Below, piece after piece: positions 46,184 through 54,967 of a stretch of 64,000 bases of DNA. The stretch's first letter is position 1; every line of letters starts with the position of its first letter. Under the pieces are notes generated by a model. It did no database searches, was not told where the DNA came from, and saw only the letters and a list, made by a program, of their open reading frames with translations. The position numbers and the translations under genes were made by a program. This stretch comes from Brachybacterium sp. EE-P12 (GTDB taxonomy: Bacteria > Actinomycetota > Actinomycetes > Actinomycetales > Dermabacteraceae), in assembly GCF_003711805.1 (NCBI RefSeq), contig NZ_QXCP01000001.1, positions 1 through 64,000 on the forward strand. The letters are read 5' to 3'.

Positions 46184-46804
46184 TCAGCCGTGCTCGAGCA
46201 CGCCCACCAGGAAGTCGTCCGAGGCGGGGCGGAGGTCCCAGGAGGAGAAGCGCTGGACGAGCACGAGCCCCTCCACCTCGGCGTCGGCCGTGAAGTCCTC
46301 GAGCGCGTACCCGCGGTCCAGGCCGAAGCCGACCACGAGCCGTCCCTGCGGGGCGAGATGGGAGGCGAGCGCGGCGAGGGCCGGGCGGCGCTCGGCCCCG
46401 GCGAGGAAGGTCAGCACGTTCCCGGCGCTGACCTGCAGGTCGAACAGCAGCCGCGCGCCGCCCTCGTCACGCAGGTCGAGGGCGGCGAGGTTCCCCACCT
46501 CCCAGCGCGCCCCGGGGTGCTCGGCGCGGGCCACCTCGATCAGATGGGGATCCAGGTCCACGCCGACGACGTCGTGCCCGGCCCGGGCGAGATGACCGCC
46601 CAGCCGACCGCTGCCGCATCCGGCATCGAGGATGCGGGCTCCTCGCTCGGCCATGGCGTCCAGCAGCCGCGCCTCCCCCAGGATGTCCTTCCCCGCGGCC
46701 TCGAGGCGGCGCCACCGCTCGGCGTACCCCTTCGCGTGCTCGGGGTTGCGGCGCAGCGCCGCCGTCCACAGGTTCTCGTCCGGGCCGGGGATGGGTGTCG
46801 TCAT
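46184..46804 (-). CDS. Class I SAM-dependent methyltransferase
   Basis: A 206-residue methyltransferase. The SAM-binding motif ILDAGCGSGRLGGHLARAGH lies at about 57-76, with motif II acidic VVGVDLDPHLIEVA and a substrate region DRGYALEDFTADAEV. The substrate is unknown. The C-terminal VQRFSSWDLRPASDDFLVGV is found again as a fragment at 40880, so this family was present twice. It stands alone between ppsR and the CNNM genes. Confidence 0.85.
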   Translation of the reverse strand: MTTPIPGPDENLWTAALRRNPEHAKGYAERWRRLEAAGKDILGEARLLDAMAERGARILDAGCGSGRLGGHLARAGHDVVGVDLDPHLIEVARAEHPGARWEVGNLAALDLRDEGGARLLFDLQVSAGNVLTFLAGAERRPALAALASHLAPQGRLVVGFGLDRGYALEDFTADAEVEGLVLVQRFSSWDLRPASDDFLVGVLEHG

Positions 46805-46826
46805 GCCCCCATCCTGCCCTCTCGGT

Positions 46827-47867
46827 TCACGCGGCCACTCTGGAGTCGTCGCGGATCTGGCCCACGAGCTCCTCGAGCATGTCCTCGAGGGTGACCACGC
46901 CGATCACCTCGCCGCCGGGCCCGGTCGCGGCGCCCAGATGCGCGCCGGAGCGCTGCATCTCGGCGAGCGCGTCACGCAGCGCCTGGTCCGCGCCGATCCG
47001 CGGCAGCGCCCGGATCCGGGCCGCGGGGATCGGCTCGTCGCGGGTGTCCTGGACCGAGTCGAGCAGGTCCTTGATGTGGACGTACCCGGTCAGGGCCCCG
47101 TCCGCGGCGCGGATCGGGAAGCGGGAGTAGCCCTCGACCGCCGCGGCCTCGGCCTGCGCGGCCGTCGCCCCCTCGGGGAGGGTGGAGACCTGGTCGAGCG
47201 GGATGACGAGGTTGGCGACGGAGCGGGCCTCGAAGCGCAGCGCGCCCAGCAGCAGCGCCTCGTCGTTGTCCTCGAGCAGCCCGCCCTCGCGCGACTCGCT
47301 CACCATCGCCGCGACCTCGTTGCGGGTGAAGGCGCTGGTGACCTCGTCCTTCGGCTCGATGCCCAGCATGCGCAGGACGAGGTTGCCGCTCGCGTTCAGC
47401 AGCCACAGCACGGGCCGCAGCACGGCGACGACGCCCATCAGCATCGGCGCGAGGATCAGCGCCATCCGCTCCGGCCCGGCGAGCGCGATGTTCTTGGGCA
47501 CCATCTCGCCAAAGACGACGTGGAGGTAGGTGACCAGGGCCAGCGCGATCACGAAGCTGATCGGGTGGGTGAGCGCGCCGGGCACGCCGATCGCCTCGAA
47601 GGGTCCCTCGAGCAGGTGCGCGATCGCCGGCTCGCTGATCGCGCCGAGCGCGAGCGAGCACACGGTGATGCCCATCTGGGCGCCCGCCATCATCAGCGAG
47701 ACCTGCTCCATCGCGGAGATCGTGACCTTCGCGGCCCAGTTCCCCTCGAGCGCCTTCGGCTCGATCACGGAGCGCCTCGCGGAGATCAGCGAGAACTCCG
47801 CGCCGACGAAGAAGGCGTTCGCGAGCAGCAGCGCGAGCGTGGCGAGCAGTCCGAGATAGTCGCTCAT
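46827..47867 (-). CDS. CNNM/CorC-family membrane protein with CBS domains (downstream paralogue)
   Basis: A 346-residue protein. The DUF21 transmembrane domain (about 1-190) has FVGAEFSLISARRSVIEPKA, MAGAQMGITVCSLALGAISE and VVFGEMVPKNIALAG. Two CBS domains follow (about 210-340, with VTLEDMLEELVGQIRD at the end). No CorC-HlyC C-terminal domain is present. Proteins of this family extrude or regulate magnesium or cobalt. Its start overlaps the stop of the longer paralogue upstream (ATGA), so the two probably form a heteromer. Confidence 0.92.
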   Translation of the reverse strand: MSDYLGLLATLALLLANAFFVGAEFSLISARRSVIEPKALEGNWAAKVTISAMEQVSLMMAGAQMGITVCSLALGAISEPAIAHLLEGPFEAIGVPGALTHPISFVIALALVTYLHVVFGEMVPKNIALAGPERMALILAPMLMGVVAVLRPVLWLLNASGNLVLRMLGIEPKDEVTSAFTRNEVAAMVSESREGGLLEDNDEALLLGALRFEARSVANLVIPLDQVSTLPEGATAAQAEAAAVEGYSRFPIRAADGALTGYVHIKDLLDSVQDTRDEPIPAARIRALPRIGADQALRDALAEMQRSGAHLGAATGPGGEVIGVVTLEDMLEELVGQIRDDSRVAA

Positions 47868-49243
47868 CGCTCCCCCTCCCGCTCGTCGTCCGCATCCTTC
47901 CCGTCGTCCACGGGGGTGGACTCGACCTTCACGTGCACGGTCTCGATCCGCATCCCGTCGACCTCGGTGACCTCGATCCGCAGCCGGGCCGGCCGCTCCC
48001 CGGGCACGGGGTCGGTGTCCACGACGATCTCGTCGCCCACCTCGGCCAGGCGTCCCAGCTCCATCGTGACCAGGCCGCCCAGGGTGTCGTAGTCCTCGTG
48101 CTCGGGCACGGTGACGCCGAGCCGCTCGGCGGCCTCGTCGGGCCGCATCCGGGCGTCGAGGTCCCAGGAGCCGTCGGGCTCGGGGGTGTCGTCCATCTCC
48201 TCGTCGTGCTCGTCGCGCACCTCGCCGACGATCTCCTCGACGAGGTCCTCGAGGGTGATCAGCCCGGCGTGGTCGCCGAACTCGTCGACCACGATCGCCA
48301 TCTGCAGCCCGCCGGCGCGCAGCGTGTCCATCAGGTCGTCGAGCGGCACCGTGTCGGGCACGAACGTCGCGGTGCCCATGACCTCCTCGACCCTGGTGGT
48401 GGGCCGCTGGTCGAAGGGGACGGCGAGGCCGTGGCGGATGTGCGCGACGCCCGCGATCTCGTTGTCGTCGTCCAGCACCGGGAAGCGGGAGTGGCCCGTC
48501 TCCCGCGCCAGGGCCAGCAGCTCGGCGACGGACTGCTCGGTCTCCAGGGAGTCGACCCTGCCGCGCGGCACCATCGCGTCGTGTGCGCGACGGTCGCCGA
48601 AGGCGAGGGTGCGCTGGACCAGGGAGGCGGTCTCCTCGGCGAGGGCGCCCTCGTCGGCGGAGCGCTTGACCAGCACGGAGAGCTCGTCGGCGCTGCGGGC
48701 GGAGCCGAGCTCCTCCTGCGGCTCGATGCCGAGGGCGCGCACCACGGCGTTGGCGTTGCCGTTGAACAGCCGGATGGGCAGGCGCAGGACCGAGCTGAAG
48801 AGGCGCTGGAAGCCGACGACGAGCTTCGCGGTGCGCAGCGGCTGGGCGATCGCCATGTTCTTGGGGACCAGCTCGCCGAAGATCATCGTCATGCCGGTGG
48901 CGAGGACGAGGGCGAGCGCGACGGAGGCCGAGCGTGCCGCGACCTCGCCCACCCCGGCGTCCACGAGCGGCGGGCCGACGAGGGCGGCGATCGCGGGCTC
49001 GGCGAGGAAGCCGATGCCGAGGTTGGTGACCGTGATCCCCAGCTGCGCCCCGGAGAGCTGCGTGGAGAGGGTCTTCATGCCCTGCAGGACGCCGCCGGCG
49101 CGCTTGTCGCCGCTCTCGGCGGCGGCCTCCACGTCGTTGCGGTTGACCGTGATCAGGGAGAACTCCGCGGCGACGAAGCAGCCGCAGGCCAGCACGAGCA
49201 GGAGCCCGATCGCCAGCGAGACGAGGGGACCGATCAGGTCCAT
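47864..49243 (-). CDS. CNNM/CorC-family membrane protein with CBS and CorC_HlyC domains (upstream paralogue)
   Basis: A 459-residue protein. Its DUF21 domain carries FVAAEFSLITVNRNDVEAAA, LSGAQLGITVTNLGIGFLAE and MIFGELVPKNMAIAQ. A CBS pair follows with VDEFGDHAGLITLEDLVEEI and a CorC_HlyC domain from about 370 (GLVTMELGRLAEVGDEIVVD). It is first in a two-gene operon with the shorter paralogue. It probably exports or senses magnesium. A TTCG-loop hairpin lies in its 5' leader at 49276-49291. Confidence 0.92.
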   Translation of the reverse strand: MDLIGPLVSLAIGLLLVLACGCFVAAEFSLITVNRNDVEAAAESGDKRAGGVLQGMKTLSTQLSGAQLGITVTNLGIGFLAEPAIAALVGPPLVDAGVGEVAARSASVALALVLATGMTMIFGELVPKNMAIAQPLRTAKLVVGFQRLFSSVLRLPIRLFNGNANAVVRALGIEPQEELGSARSADELSVLVKRSADEGALAEETASLVQRTLAFGDRRAHDAMVPRGRVDSLETEQSVAELLALARETGHSRFPVLDDDNEIAGVAHIRHGLAVPFDQRPTTRVEEVMGTATFVPDTVPLDDLMDTLRAGGLQMAIVVDEFGDHAGLITLEDLVEEIVGEVRDEHDEEMDDTPEPDGSWDLDARMRPDEAAERLGVTVPEHEDYDTLGGLVTMELGRLAEVGDEIVVDTDPVPGERPARLRIEVTEVDGMRIETVHVKVESTPVDDGKDADDEREGER

Positions 49244-49275
49244 GGACGGATCCCCCCGCGGGAAGTGAATGAGTG

Positions 49276-49291
49276 CAGGCCCGAAGGCCTG
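49276..49291 (-). promoter_or_regulatory. TTCG-loop hairpin in the CNNM leader
   Basis: On the minus strand CAGGCC-TTCG-GGCCTG forms a six-pair stem with a very stable UUCG tetraloop, 32 bases before the CNNM start. The leader reaches back to about 49385. It could be a pause or attenuation element; no known magnesium riboswitch shape was recognised. Confidence 0.35.
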
Positions 49292-49387
49292 GGACTGTCA
49301 CTGGGGGCGTCGCTGGCGGCGCTCATGATCTCCTGGTGCTCCTCATCGCCCCGCCGGCGCTCGACGGGGAATGCAGGAATGCTACAA

Positions 49388-49412
49388 CCCGCTCCCTGGA
49401 TGCGGGAGCGGG
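49388..49412 (-). terminator. Terminator downstream of the LppM-like gene
   Basis: CCCGCTCCC and GGGAGCGGG form a nine-pair stem around a seven-base loop, 15 bases past the stop at 49427. On the minus strand the stem is followed by TTGTAG, only a weak T-run, as is usual in high-GC genomes. Confidence 0.65.
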
Positions 49413-49426
49413 CGGTGCAGGTCGTC

Positions 49427-51232
49427 TCAGAAGCTCGGTCCGGCCGGGCCCGAGGAGGAGTCCGGCACGTCGGTGTCCGACCCGCCGCGCAGCAGGCCCG
49501 CGATCTTCTCGCGGTGCAGGAAGCCGACGACGCCCGCGGCGATGAGCAGGCCGAGCACGGCCAGACCCACCAGGAGCAGCACGATCGTGACGCCGCTGAG
49601 GCCGGTGCGCTCGGCGGAGAAGGTCATCCACACGCCGTGGGAGTCCTTCACGGTGATCGCGTCCTCTCCGAGGGAGGCGCTGTCGGTCTGGTCGCCGGTC
49701 AGGGAGGTGGGGCGCAGCCCGTCGCCCTGGACGGTCCAGGTGCCGGGGCCGACGATCTTCTCCCCGATGTCGCCGCCCGGGCCCATCACGACCGTGACCG
49801 CGTAGGACTTCTTCCCGCTCTCGGCGACGTCGACCTGGGGCGCGCCGTCGGCGCCCTCGAGCCCGAGGGCCTGGAGCGCGCCGGGGAAGTCCTCGGAGGT
49901 CTTCGCCTCGGCGGTGCGGGTGTAGACGGCCGTGCCGTCCTCCTCGGAGCGCTCGGCGTCGCCGCCGAGGAACGCGAGGATCGCATCCTCGGTGACCACC
50001 TCTTCGTCGGCCACGGGGATCGACAGGGCCATCTCGAGGCTGCCGCCGCCCTCGCGGTTCACGGTGAGGTCGTAGTCGGCTCCGGTGAAGCCGTAGCTGC
50101 GGGTGATGGTCTGCGGCTCGGGGCCGCCCTCGAGGGAGATCTGCTCGGTGCCGCCCTCGGCCGCGGCCTGGGCGTCGCCCTGGAATCCGGCGGGCACCTC
50201 GAGGGACTGGCTGAGGGCGCCGTACTCGCCGCAGGCGACGGAGCACTCGATGTTGTCGACGACGTTGGTGTCGACGGAGAAGGGGTCCTCGGAGTCGGGC
50301 GCCGCCTCGACGGTGAAGACGCTGTCGCTCGTGGCGAGCGCCGCGTCGGTCCAGGTGCCCACCTGCTCGGCGGTCCCGGCGGGGAAGGCGAGGACCCAGG
50401 TGGTGCCGGCGTCCCCGGCGGGGGTGAGCTCGCCGCCCTCGGGGGTGGCCTCGGCGAAGAAGGCGTCGAACTCGTCCTTCGCGTCGAGATAGGTCTCGCG
50501 CGGCAGCTCGTAGGTGACGGTGCGGGTGTAGGAGTCCTCGGCGGGGTCCTCGACGCCCGCGGTGACCACGGAGACGCTCTCGAAGGAGGCGGTCGCCGCG
50601 TTGGTCCAGACGTCGGCCCCGTCGGCCTCGCCCCAGCCCTTCTCGAGCCCGTCCCCGTCGACCTCCACGGTGGTCTCGCCGGGATCGAGCGCGGAGTCGA
50701 TGTCGCCCTCCTCGGCGTCGGCGATCTTCCCGTCGTCCACGAGCGCCTTGACGGCCCAGCGGGTGAGGTCCTTCTCGGAGAAGTTGCGGGTGAGGGTGTA
50801 GCCGGAGCTGAAGGGCGGGCTGGGCGGGGTGAAGGTGACCTCGGCGGTCTTGGTGAGCTCCCCGGCCTCGAGCGCCTTCTGGGCCTTGGCGGCGTAGTCC
50901 TTCGCGTCGGAGAACTCGAGGGTCATGGTGAAGACGGTGTCGGTGCCGTCCTTCTCGCTGCCCTCGTAGGTCAGCCCCGGGTTGTGCTCCTCGATCGCGG
51001 CCTCGACGGTCTTCGTGCCGCCGTCGATCTTGTCCATGTCGGTCTCGGAGATCGTCACGGCCAGGGTCTGCGTGCCGGAGCCGTCGGCCGCGATCTCGGT
51101 CGTGGAGCCCACCTTCCCGCAGGCCGAGAGGGCGAGCAGCGCCCCGAGCCCGGCGAGCAGCACGAGCAGCAGACGGGCGCGGGAGATCCCGGCGAGCGGA
51201 CGGCGTGGTGACGCGACGGCGACAGAGTGCAT
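49427..51232 (-). CDS. Large secreted lipoprotein with LppM-like repeats and a C-terminal membrane anchor
   Basis: A 601-residue protein. The export signal ends in lipobox LSAC. The N-terminal part (GKVGSTTEIAADGSGTQTLA) resembles the LppM domain of actinobacterial lipoproteins. The middle is a series of acidic beta-rich stretches with recurring EDSYTRTVTYELPRETYLDA-like phrases. A membrane helix near 560-582 is followed by a short basic tail. It would lie outside the cell, anchored at both ends. Its role is unknown; mycobacterial LppM affects lipid export and host interaction. It is followed by a terminator. Confidence 0.8.
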   Translation of the reverse strand: MHSVAVASPRRPLAGISRARLLLVLLAGLGALLALSACGKVGSTTEIAADGSGTQTLAVTISETDMDKIDGGTKTVEAAIEEHNPGLTYEGSEKDGTDTVFTMTLEFSDAKDYAAKAQKALEAGELTKTAEVTFTPPSPPFSSGYTLTRNFSEKDLTRWAVKALVDDGKIADAEEGDIDSALDPGETTVEVDGDGLEKGWGEADGADVWTNAATASFESVSVVTAGVEDPAEDSYTRTVTYELPRETYLDAKDEFDAFFAEATPEGGELTPAGDAGTTWVLAFPAGTAEQVGTWTDAALATSDSVFTVEAAPDSEDPFSVDTNVVDNIECSVACGEYGALSQSLEVPAGFQGDAQAAAEGGTEQISLEGGPEPQTITRSYGFTGADYDLTVNREGGGSLEMALSIPVADEEVVTEDAILAFLGGDAERSEEDGTAVYTRTAEAKTSEDFPGALQALGLEGADGAPQVDVAESGKKSYAVTVVMGPGGDIGEKIVGPGTWTVQGDGLRPTSLTGDQTDSASLGEDAITVKDSHGVWMTFSAERTGLSGVTIVLLLVGLAVLGLLIAAGVVGFLHREKIAGLLRGGSDTDVPDSSSGPAGPSF

Positions 51233-51304
51233 GACCCCTCCTGAGCACTTCCGGCGGGGCCCCCGCCCCGTCGGTGACAGTTCGTCCGAGAATCCTAGCC
51301 GGGC

Positions 51305-51982
51305 TCAGGCCTCTCGTGGGCAGCTGTCCACGAGCTCCTCGGCCCGGCGGCGCAGGAACGCGGCGACGGCGCGCAGCTCGATCTCGTCGACCGCGTGGGC
51401 GAGGTGGGGTCGACGCTCCTCCTCGAGCGCGGTGTGGGCGGTGAGGAACTCCCGCACACGTGCCTCGGCGGCCTCGTCGTAGAGGGGGTCGGCGCCGCCG
51501 TGGCCCCACAGCACGGGCGGTCGACGGGCGGCGAGCGCCGCATCGCCCGGCAGGGCTCCCGGGGAGGGCCAGCCGGAGAGGTTCACGACGAAGTCCAGGC
51601 GGTTCGCGTCCCGGCGCAGGAGGTGCAGGGCGAGCAGGCCGCCCTGGGAGAAGCCGATCGCGCCCGCCACGGGCCGGTCCTGCGCCGCGATCCACGCCTC
51701 GACCGCCTCGGCCGCCGTCTCGGCCTCGACCGGGTGCGTGCGATCGGGCGGCATCGGGAACCAGGCATAGCCCTGCACGTAGCGGTGGGTGCCCCGCAGG
51801 GAGGCGTACTCGAAGACGGGCGGGAGGAAGGGGATGAGGCTCGCGAGGTCGCGCTCGTCGCTGCCGAGCCCGTGCAGGAGCAGCACGAGCGGGCGCGCCG
51901 CGTCGCCGCCGCGCACCACCGCGGTCTCGTCGAGGTGCGGGGAGATCAGCTCCACCGGGCCGTACTGGGGAGGTGTCGTCAT
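51305..51982 (-). CDS. Alpha/beta hydrolase, carboxylesterase/phospholipase type
   Basis: A 225-residue esterase. The oxyanion loop is LLHGLGSDERDLASL, the nucleophile elbow GFSQGGLLALHL with Ser near 109, and the acid/His part GADPLYDEAAEARVREFL and LAHAVDEIEL. It belongs to the small carboxylesterase/phospholipase (YpfH-like) group acting on short acyl esters. No ribosome site precedes ATG 51982, and a structured leader with a mini-ORF lies upstream. Confidence 0.9.
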   Translation of the reverse strand: MTTPPQYGPVELISPHLDETAVVRGGDAARPLVLLLHGLGSDERDLASLIPFLPPVFEYASLRGTHRYVQGYAWFPMPPDRTHPVEAETAAEAVEAWIAAQDRPVAGAIGFSQGGLLALHLLRRDANRLDFVVNLSGWPSPGALPGDAALAARRPPVLWGHGGADPLYDEAAEARVREFLTAHTALEEERRPHLAHAVDEIELRAVAAFLRRRAEELVDSCPREA

Positions 51983-52032
51983 GACCGCAGGCTACGGCCT
52001 CCGCCGGGGCGCTGGCGTGCGGGCAGGGAAGA

Positions 52033-52087
52033 ACCCCCAGGTCGCGCGGTGCGCTGGTCGGAAGGACGAGGTCCGACCCCTGGGGGT
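52033..52087. ncRNA. Nested hairpin element in the hydrolase leader
   Basis: An outer stem ACCCCCAGG (52033-52041) with CCTGGGGGT (52079-52087) encloses a 14-base single-stranded part and an inner seven-pair stem GGTCGGA (52056-52062) with TCCGACC (52072-52078), loop nine bases. The two right arms are adjacent, so the stems stack. It lies between a mini-ORF and the hydrolase gene on the minus strand. No known family was recognised. Confidence 0.4.
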
Positions 52088-52134
52088 CCCGGCAGCTCGG
52101 TGGGATTCGCTGCGCGTCCGGATGAACGGTCGCC

Positions 52135-52173
52135 TCAGCGGCGAGCCACCTCACATGTCCGATAAGAAATCAC
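52135..52173 (-). CDS. Possible 12-residue leader peptide
   Basis: GTG 52173 opens MISYRTCEVARR and stops at 52135. Upstream, AAGGAGGTGATCC (52179-52191) is fully complementary to the 3' end of 16S rRNA, one of the longest ribosome sites possible, though its core is about 11 bases from the GTG. The peptide lies before the nested hairpin and the hydrolase gene, the layout of a translational attenuator. Alternatively the site drives a frame starting at GTG 52185. Confidence 0.35.
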   Translation of the reverse strand: MISYRTCEVARR

Positions 52174-52276
52174 TTCTCGGATCACCTCCTTCCCTGTGTG
52201 CCTCCACCGTAGGGCCGGTCCCCCGCACGGGCAACGGATTATTCGGGGAGCGTGACGGGTCGGGGAGCGTGGCAGG

Positions 52277-53959
52277 ATGGCTGCCGGCCACCGCCCCGTG
52301 CTCGACGAGGAGTTCCCCGTGCAGTCCGTGCTCACCGATTCCCTGGAGAAGGTCCTCGGGCAGGAGACGCCGCGGCCCGCGACGCCGCTCGACGGGGTCC
52401 ACGTCTCCGGATTCCTCGACGAGCTGCTGTCGCTGCAGCTGGCGGTCCGTCTGGACGAGGGCGAGCAGGCCGGAGAGAAGCGGGTGCGCCTCAGCGGCTC
52501 CGCCGCCTCCCTCGCGCGGGTGCACGCGGTGCGTCGCGTGCCGGTCTCCCGTCCCGCGCCCGAGGACGCCGACGAGCACTATCTCGTCACCGCGCCGGGT
52601 GAGTACCCGGACCTGCTCGAGCCCCTCGACTCGGACACGGTGCTGCTGCGTCCCGGCCTCTGGGAGGCGCTGTGGATCGACGTGCGCGCCACCGAGGGGG
52701 CCGAGGCCGGGGACCTGGATCTCACGATCACCCTCGCCGGCGCCGGCGGTCACGTCCTCACCGAGCAGACCGCCCGGGTGCGGATCCACCCCCACCGCCT
52801 TCCGCCGCTGACGATCACGAACACCCACTGGTTCCATGCCGACAGCCTCTCGACCCACTACGAGGTGGAGGTCTTCTCCGAGGAGCACTGGGAGCTGATC
52901 CGCACCTTCCTCGCCTCCGCCCGCGAGATGGACGTGACCAGCGTGCTCACCCCCACCTGGACACCGCCGCTGGACACCGCCGAGGGGCGCACACGGCCGT
53001 TCGTGCAGCTGGTGGGGATCCGGGAGGACGGCGGCCGGTACGCGCCGGACTTCACGCAGCTGGACCGGTGGCTCGGGATCTGCCGCGAGCTGGGCTTCAC
53101 CGGGATCGAGATCGCGCACCTGTTCACCCAGTGGGGCGCCCGGCACACCCCCGCGATCCAGGTGGCGACCGACGAGGGGCTCGAGCACCGCTTCGGCTGG
53201 CACGTCCCGGCCACGGATCCGGAGTACCGCCGGCTGCTGGAGACGCTGATCCCGGCGCTGCGCGCCCATCTGGAGGCGCACTGGGAGGGGCAGGTGCTCT
53301 GGCACATCTCCGACGAGCCCTCCGCCGAGCACCTCGAGGCCTACCGCGCCGCGAAGGCGCAGGTCGAGGACCTGCTGGAGGGCGCCGAGGTGGTCGATGC
53401 GCTCAGCTCGCTGGCCTTCGCCGAGCAGGGCGCGGTGGAGGTCCCGATCGTTGCGACGGACCACGTCGGCCCGTTCCTCGAGGCGGGCCGCCGGCCGTGG
53501 GTGTACTACTGCGTCTCGCAGAACCGGGAGGTCGCGAACCGCTTCATCGCCCTGCCCTCGGTGCGCAGCCGCGTGCTGGGGCGGCAGCTGTTCGCCTTCG
53601 ACGCGCCGGGCTTCCTGCACTGGGGCTTCAACTTCTGGTGGACGCAGTTCGCGCTGCGCCCGGTGGATCCCTTCGAGGACACCTGCGCGGGCGGGCCGTT
53701 CTTCGGCGGGGACGCCTTCGCGGTCTACCCGGGGCCCGACGGCAGCGCCTGGCCCTCGCTGCGCCATCGCGTGCTCGCCGACGCCATGGCCGATCACCGT
53801 GCCCTGACCTGGCTGGCCCAGCTCACCGACCGGGCGCGTGCGCGGTCGCTGATCGACGAGGGCGGGACGCTGAGCTACGCGTCGTTCTCGTACGACGAGG
53901 TCGAGCACCTGCGCGCCCGGCGGGCGGTCGACGCGGAGATCCTCGCCGCTCTGGGCTGA
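52277..53959 (+). CDS. DUF4091-domain protein, glycosidase-like
   Basis: A 560-residue cytoplasmic protein. The N-terminal beta-rich part (about 1-180) leads into a TIM-barrel-like region with LTITNTHWFHADSLSTHYEV, ELGFTGIEIAHLFTQWGARH, VLWHISDEPSAEHLEAYRAA and GFLHWGFNFWWTQFALRPVD. These are landmarks of DUF4091 proteins, thought to be glycoside hydrolases. The conserved acidic pair in SDEPS is a candidate catalytic site. Lone gene; substrate unknown. Confidence 0.82.
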   Translation: MAAGHRPVLDEEFPVQSVLTDSLEKVLGQETPRPATPLDGVHVSGFLDELLSLQLAVRLDEGEQAGEKRVRLSGSAASLARVHAVRRVPVSRPAPEDADEHYLVTAPGEYPDLLEPLDSDTVLLRPGLWEALWIDVRATEGAEAGDLDLTITLAGAGGHVLTEQTARVRIHPHRLPPLTITNTHWFHADSLSTHYEVEVFSEEHWELIRTFLASAREMDVTSVLTPTWTPPLDTAEGRTRPFVQLVGIREDGGRYAPDFTQLDRWLGICRELGFTGIEIAHLFTQWGARHTPAIQVATDEGLEHRFGWHVPATDPEYRRLLETLIPALRAHLEAHWEGQVLWHISDEPSAEHLEAYRAAKAQVEDLLEGAEVVDALSSLAFAEQGAVEVPIVATDHVGPFLEAGRRPWVYYCVSQNREVANRFIALPSVRSRVLGRQLFAFDAPGFLHWGFNFWWTQFALRPVDPFEDTCAGGPFFGGDAFAVYPGPDGSAWPSLRHRVLADAMADHRALTWLAQLTDRARARSLIDEGGTLSYASFSYDEVEHLRARRAVDAEILAALG

Positions 53960-53969
53960 CCCGCCCGGC

Positions 53970-54263
53970 TCACTGCTCGGGCAGCTCCTCCTCGGGCAGC
54001 TCGGCGTCCATCCGGTCCTCGTCCCGGTTGCCCTGCTCGGCGGCGGTGGCGTCGTCCGTGCCGCGCTCCACGTCGCCGTCGAAGCCGTAGCCGTCGGCGT
54101 TGCGGGAATCGGGGCCCTCGGCGGCGACCCGATCGGTCTCCAGGGCGTCGTCGATGCTCACCTCGCCCGGCTCCTCGTCGGCACCGCGGTCGTACTCGTC
54201 CTCGCTGGTGGCGACGATCCGGTCGACCTCGGGGTCCTCGGCGGGGTCGTACGGCTCGGTCAT
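53970..54263 (-). CDS. Small acidic protein of unknown function
   Basis: A 97-residue, highly acidic, low-complexity protein (EDPEVDRIVATSEDEYDRGA; VERGTDDATAAEQGNRDEDR) with no hydrophobic core. It is probably disordered. ATG 54263 follows an AGGAGG site and codon use is normal, so it is a real gene. Possibly a stress or chaperone-like protein; no family recognised. The DJ-1/PfpI gene lies 52 bases upstream on the same strand. Confidence 0.7.
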   Translation of the reverse strand: MTEPYDPAEDPEVDRIVATSEDEYDRGADEEPGEVSIDDALETDRVAAEGPDSRNADGYGFDGDVERGTDDATAAEQGNRDEDRMDAELPEEELPEQ

Positions 54264-54315
54264 GGCGTCCTCCTGGTCATGGGGTCCGATGTCGGTGCTC
54301 GGCGGCGGTGGGCGG

Positions 54316-54870
54316 TCAGCCGAGCGCGTCGATGATCGCCGCGTCGAAGGCGTCGAGGTCGTCGGGGGTGCGGGAGGTGATGAGGCGGAAGCCGCCGCGG
54401 TCGTCGACCACGACCTCGCGGTCGCTCCAGCGCGCGCCGGCGTTGACGAGGTCGGTGCGGATGGTGGGGACGGAGGTCAGGTCGCGGTCCGCGGCGAGGC
54501 CCGTCTCGACGAGCATCCAGGGTGCGTGGCAGATCGCGGCGACGACCTTGCCGTCCGCGGCGATCGCGCGCACGAGCTGCTGGGCGGTCTCGTCGGCCCG
54601 GAGGGTGTCGGCGTTCAGGGTCCCGCCGGGCAGGACCACCGCGTCGACGTCCGCCGGGCGGACGGCGTCGAGGGTGGTGTCGACGGGGACCTCGGCGCCG
54701 GGCTCGCGGTCGAGCTCGAGGGTCGTGACGGCTCCCGGGGAGGGGGCGGCGACGATCACGGCGGCGCCCGCCTCGCGCAGTGCGGCGATCGGTGTGCGGA
54801 TCTCGCTGGTCTCTGTACCGAAATTGCTGGTCAGGACCAGGACCGTGCGTCCTTCGAGGGGGGAGGTCAT
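54316..54870 (-). CDS. DJ-1/PfpI-family protein (type 1 glutamine amidotransferase-like)
   Basis: A 184-residue protein. The nucleophile elbow is VVAAICHAPWMLVETGLA with Cys near 113 followed by His, and the Glu of the early loop lies in FGTETSEIRTPIAALREAG. The arrangement is that of PfpI/YhbO-type proteins, linked with protein or nucleotide deglycation and stress survival. ATG 54870 follows AAGGAG. It shares its strand with the small acidic gene. Confidence 0.9.
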   Translation of the reverse strand: MTSPLEGRTVLVLTSNFGTETSEIRTPIAALREAGAAVIVAAPSPGAVTTLELDREPGAEVPVDTTLDAVRPADVDAVVLPGGTLNADTLRADETAQQLVRAIAADGKVVAAICHAPWMLVETGLAADRDLTSVPTIRTDLVNAGARWSDREVVVDDRGGFRLITSRTPDDLDAFDAAIIDALG

Positions 54871-54967
54871 GGGTGCTCCTTCCGTCGAGCGGATCGGGGT
54901 TCGACCGTAGCACCCGGGAGCGGGGGGAGCGGCGGGCGTCCCCGAGGGCCCCGCCGCTCCTCTCGGC

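Noticed and set aside
52179-52191. GGATCACCTCCTT on the plus strand, identical to the 3' end of 16S rRNA
   Set aside because: No other rRNA sequence surrounds it. It is better explained as a full-length ribosome site read on the minus strand.
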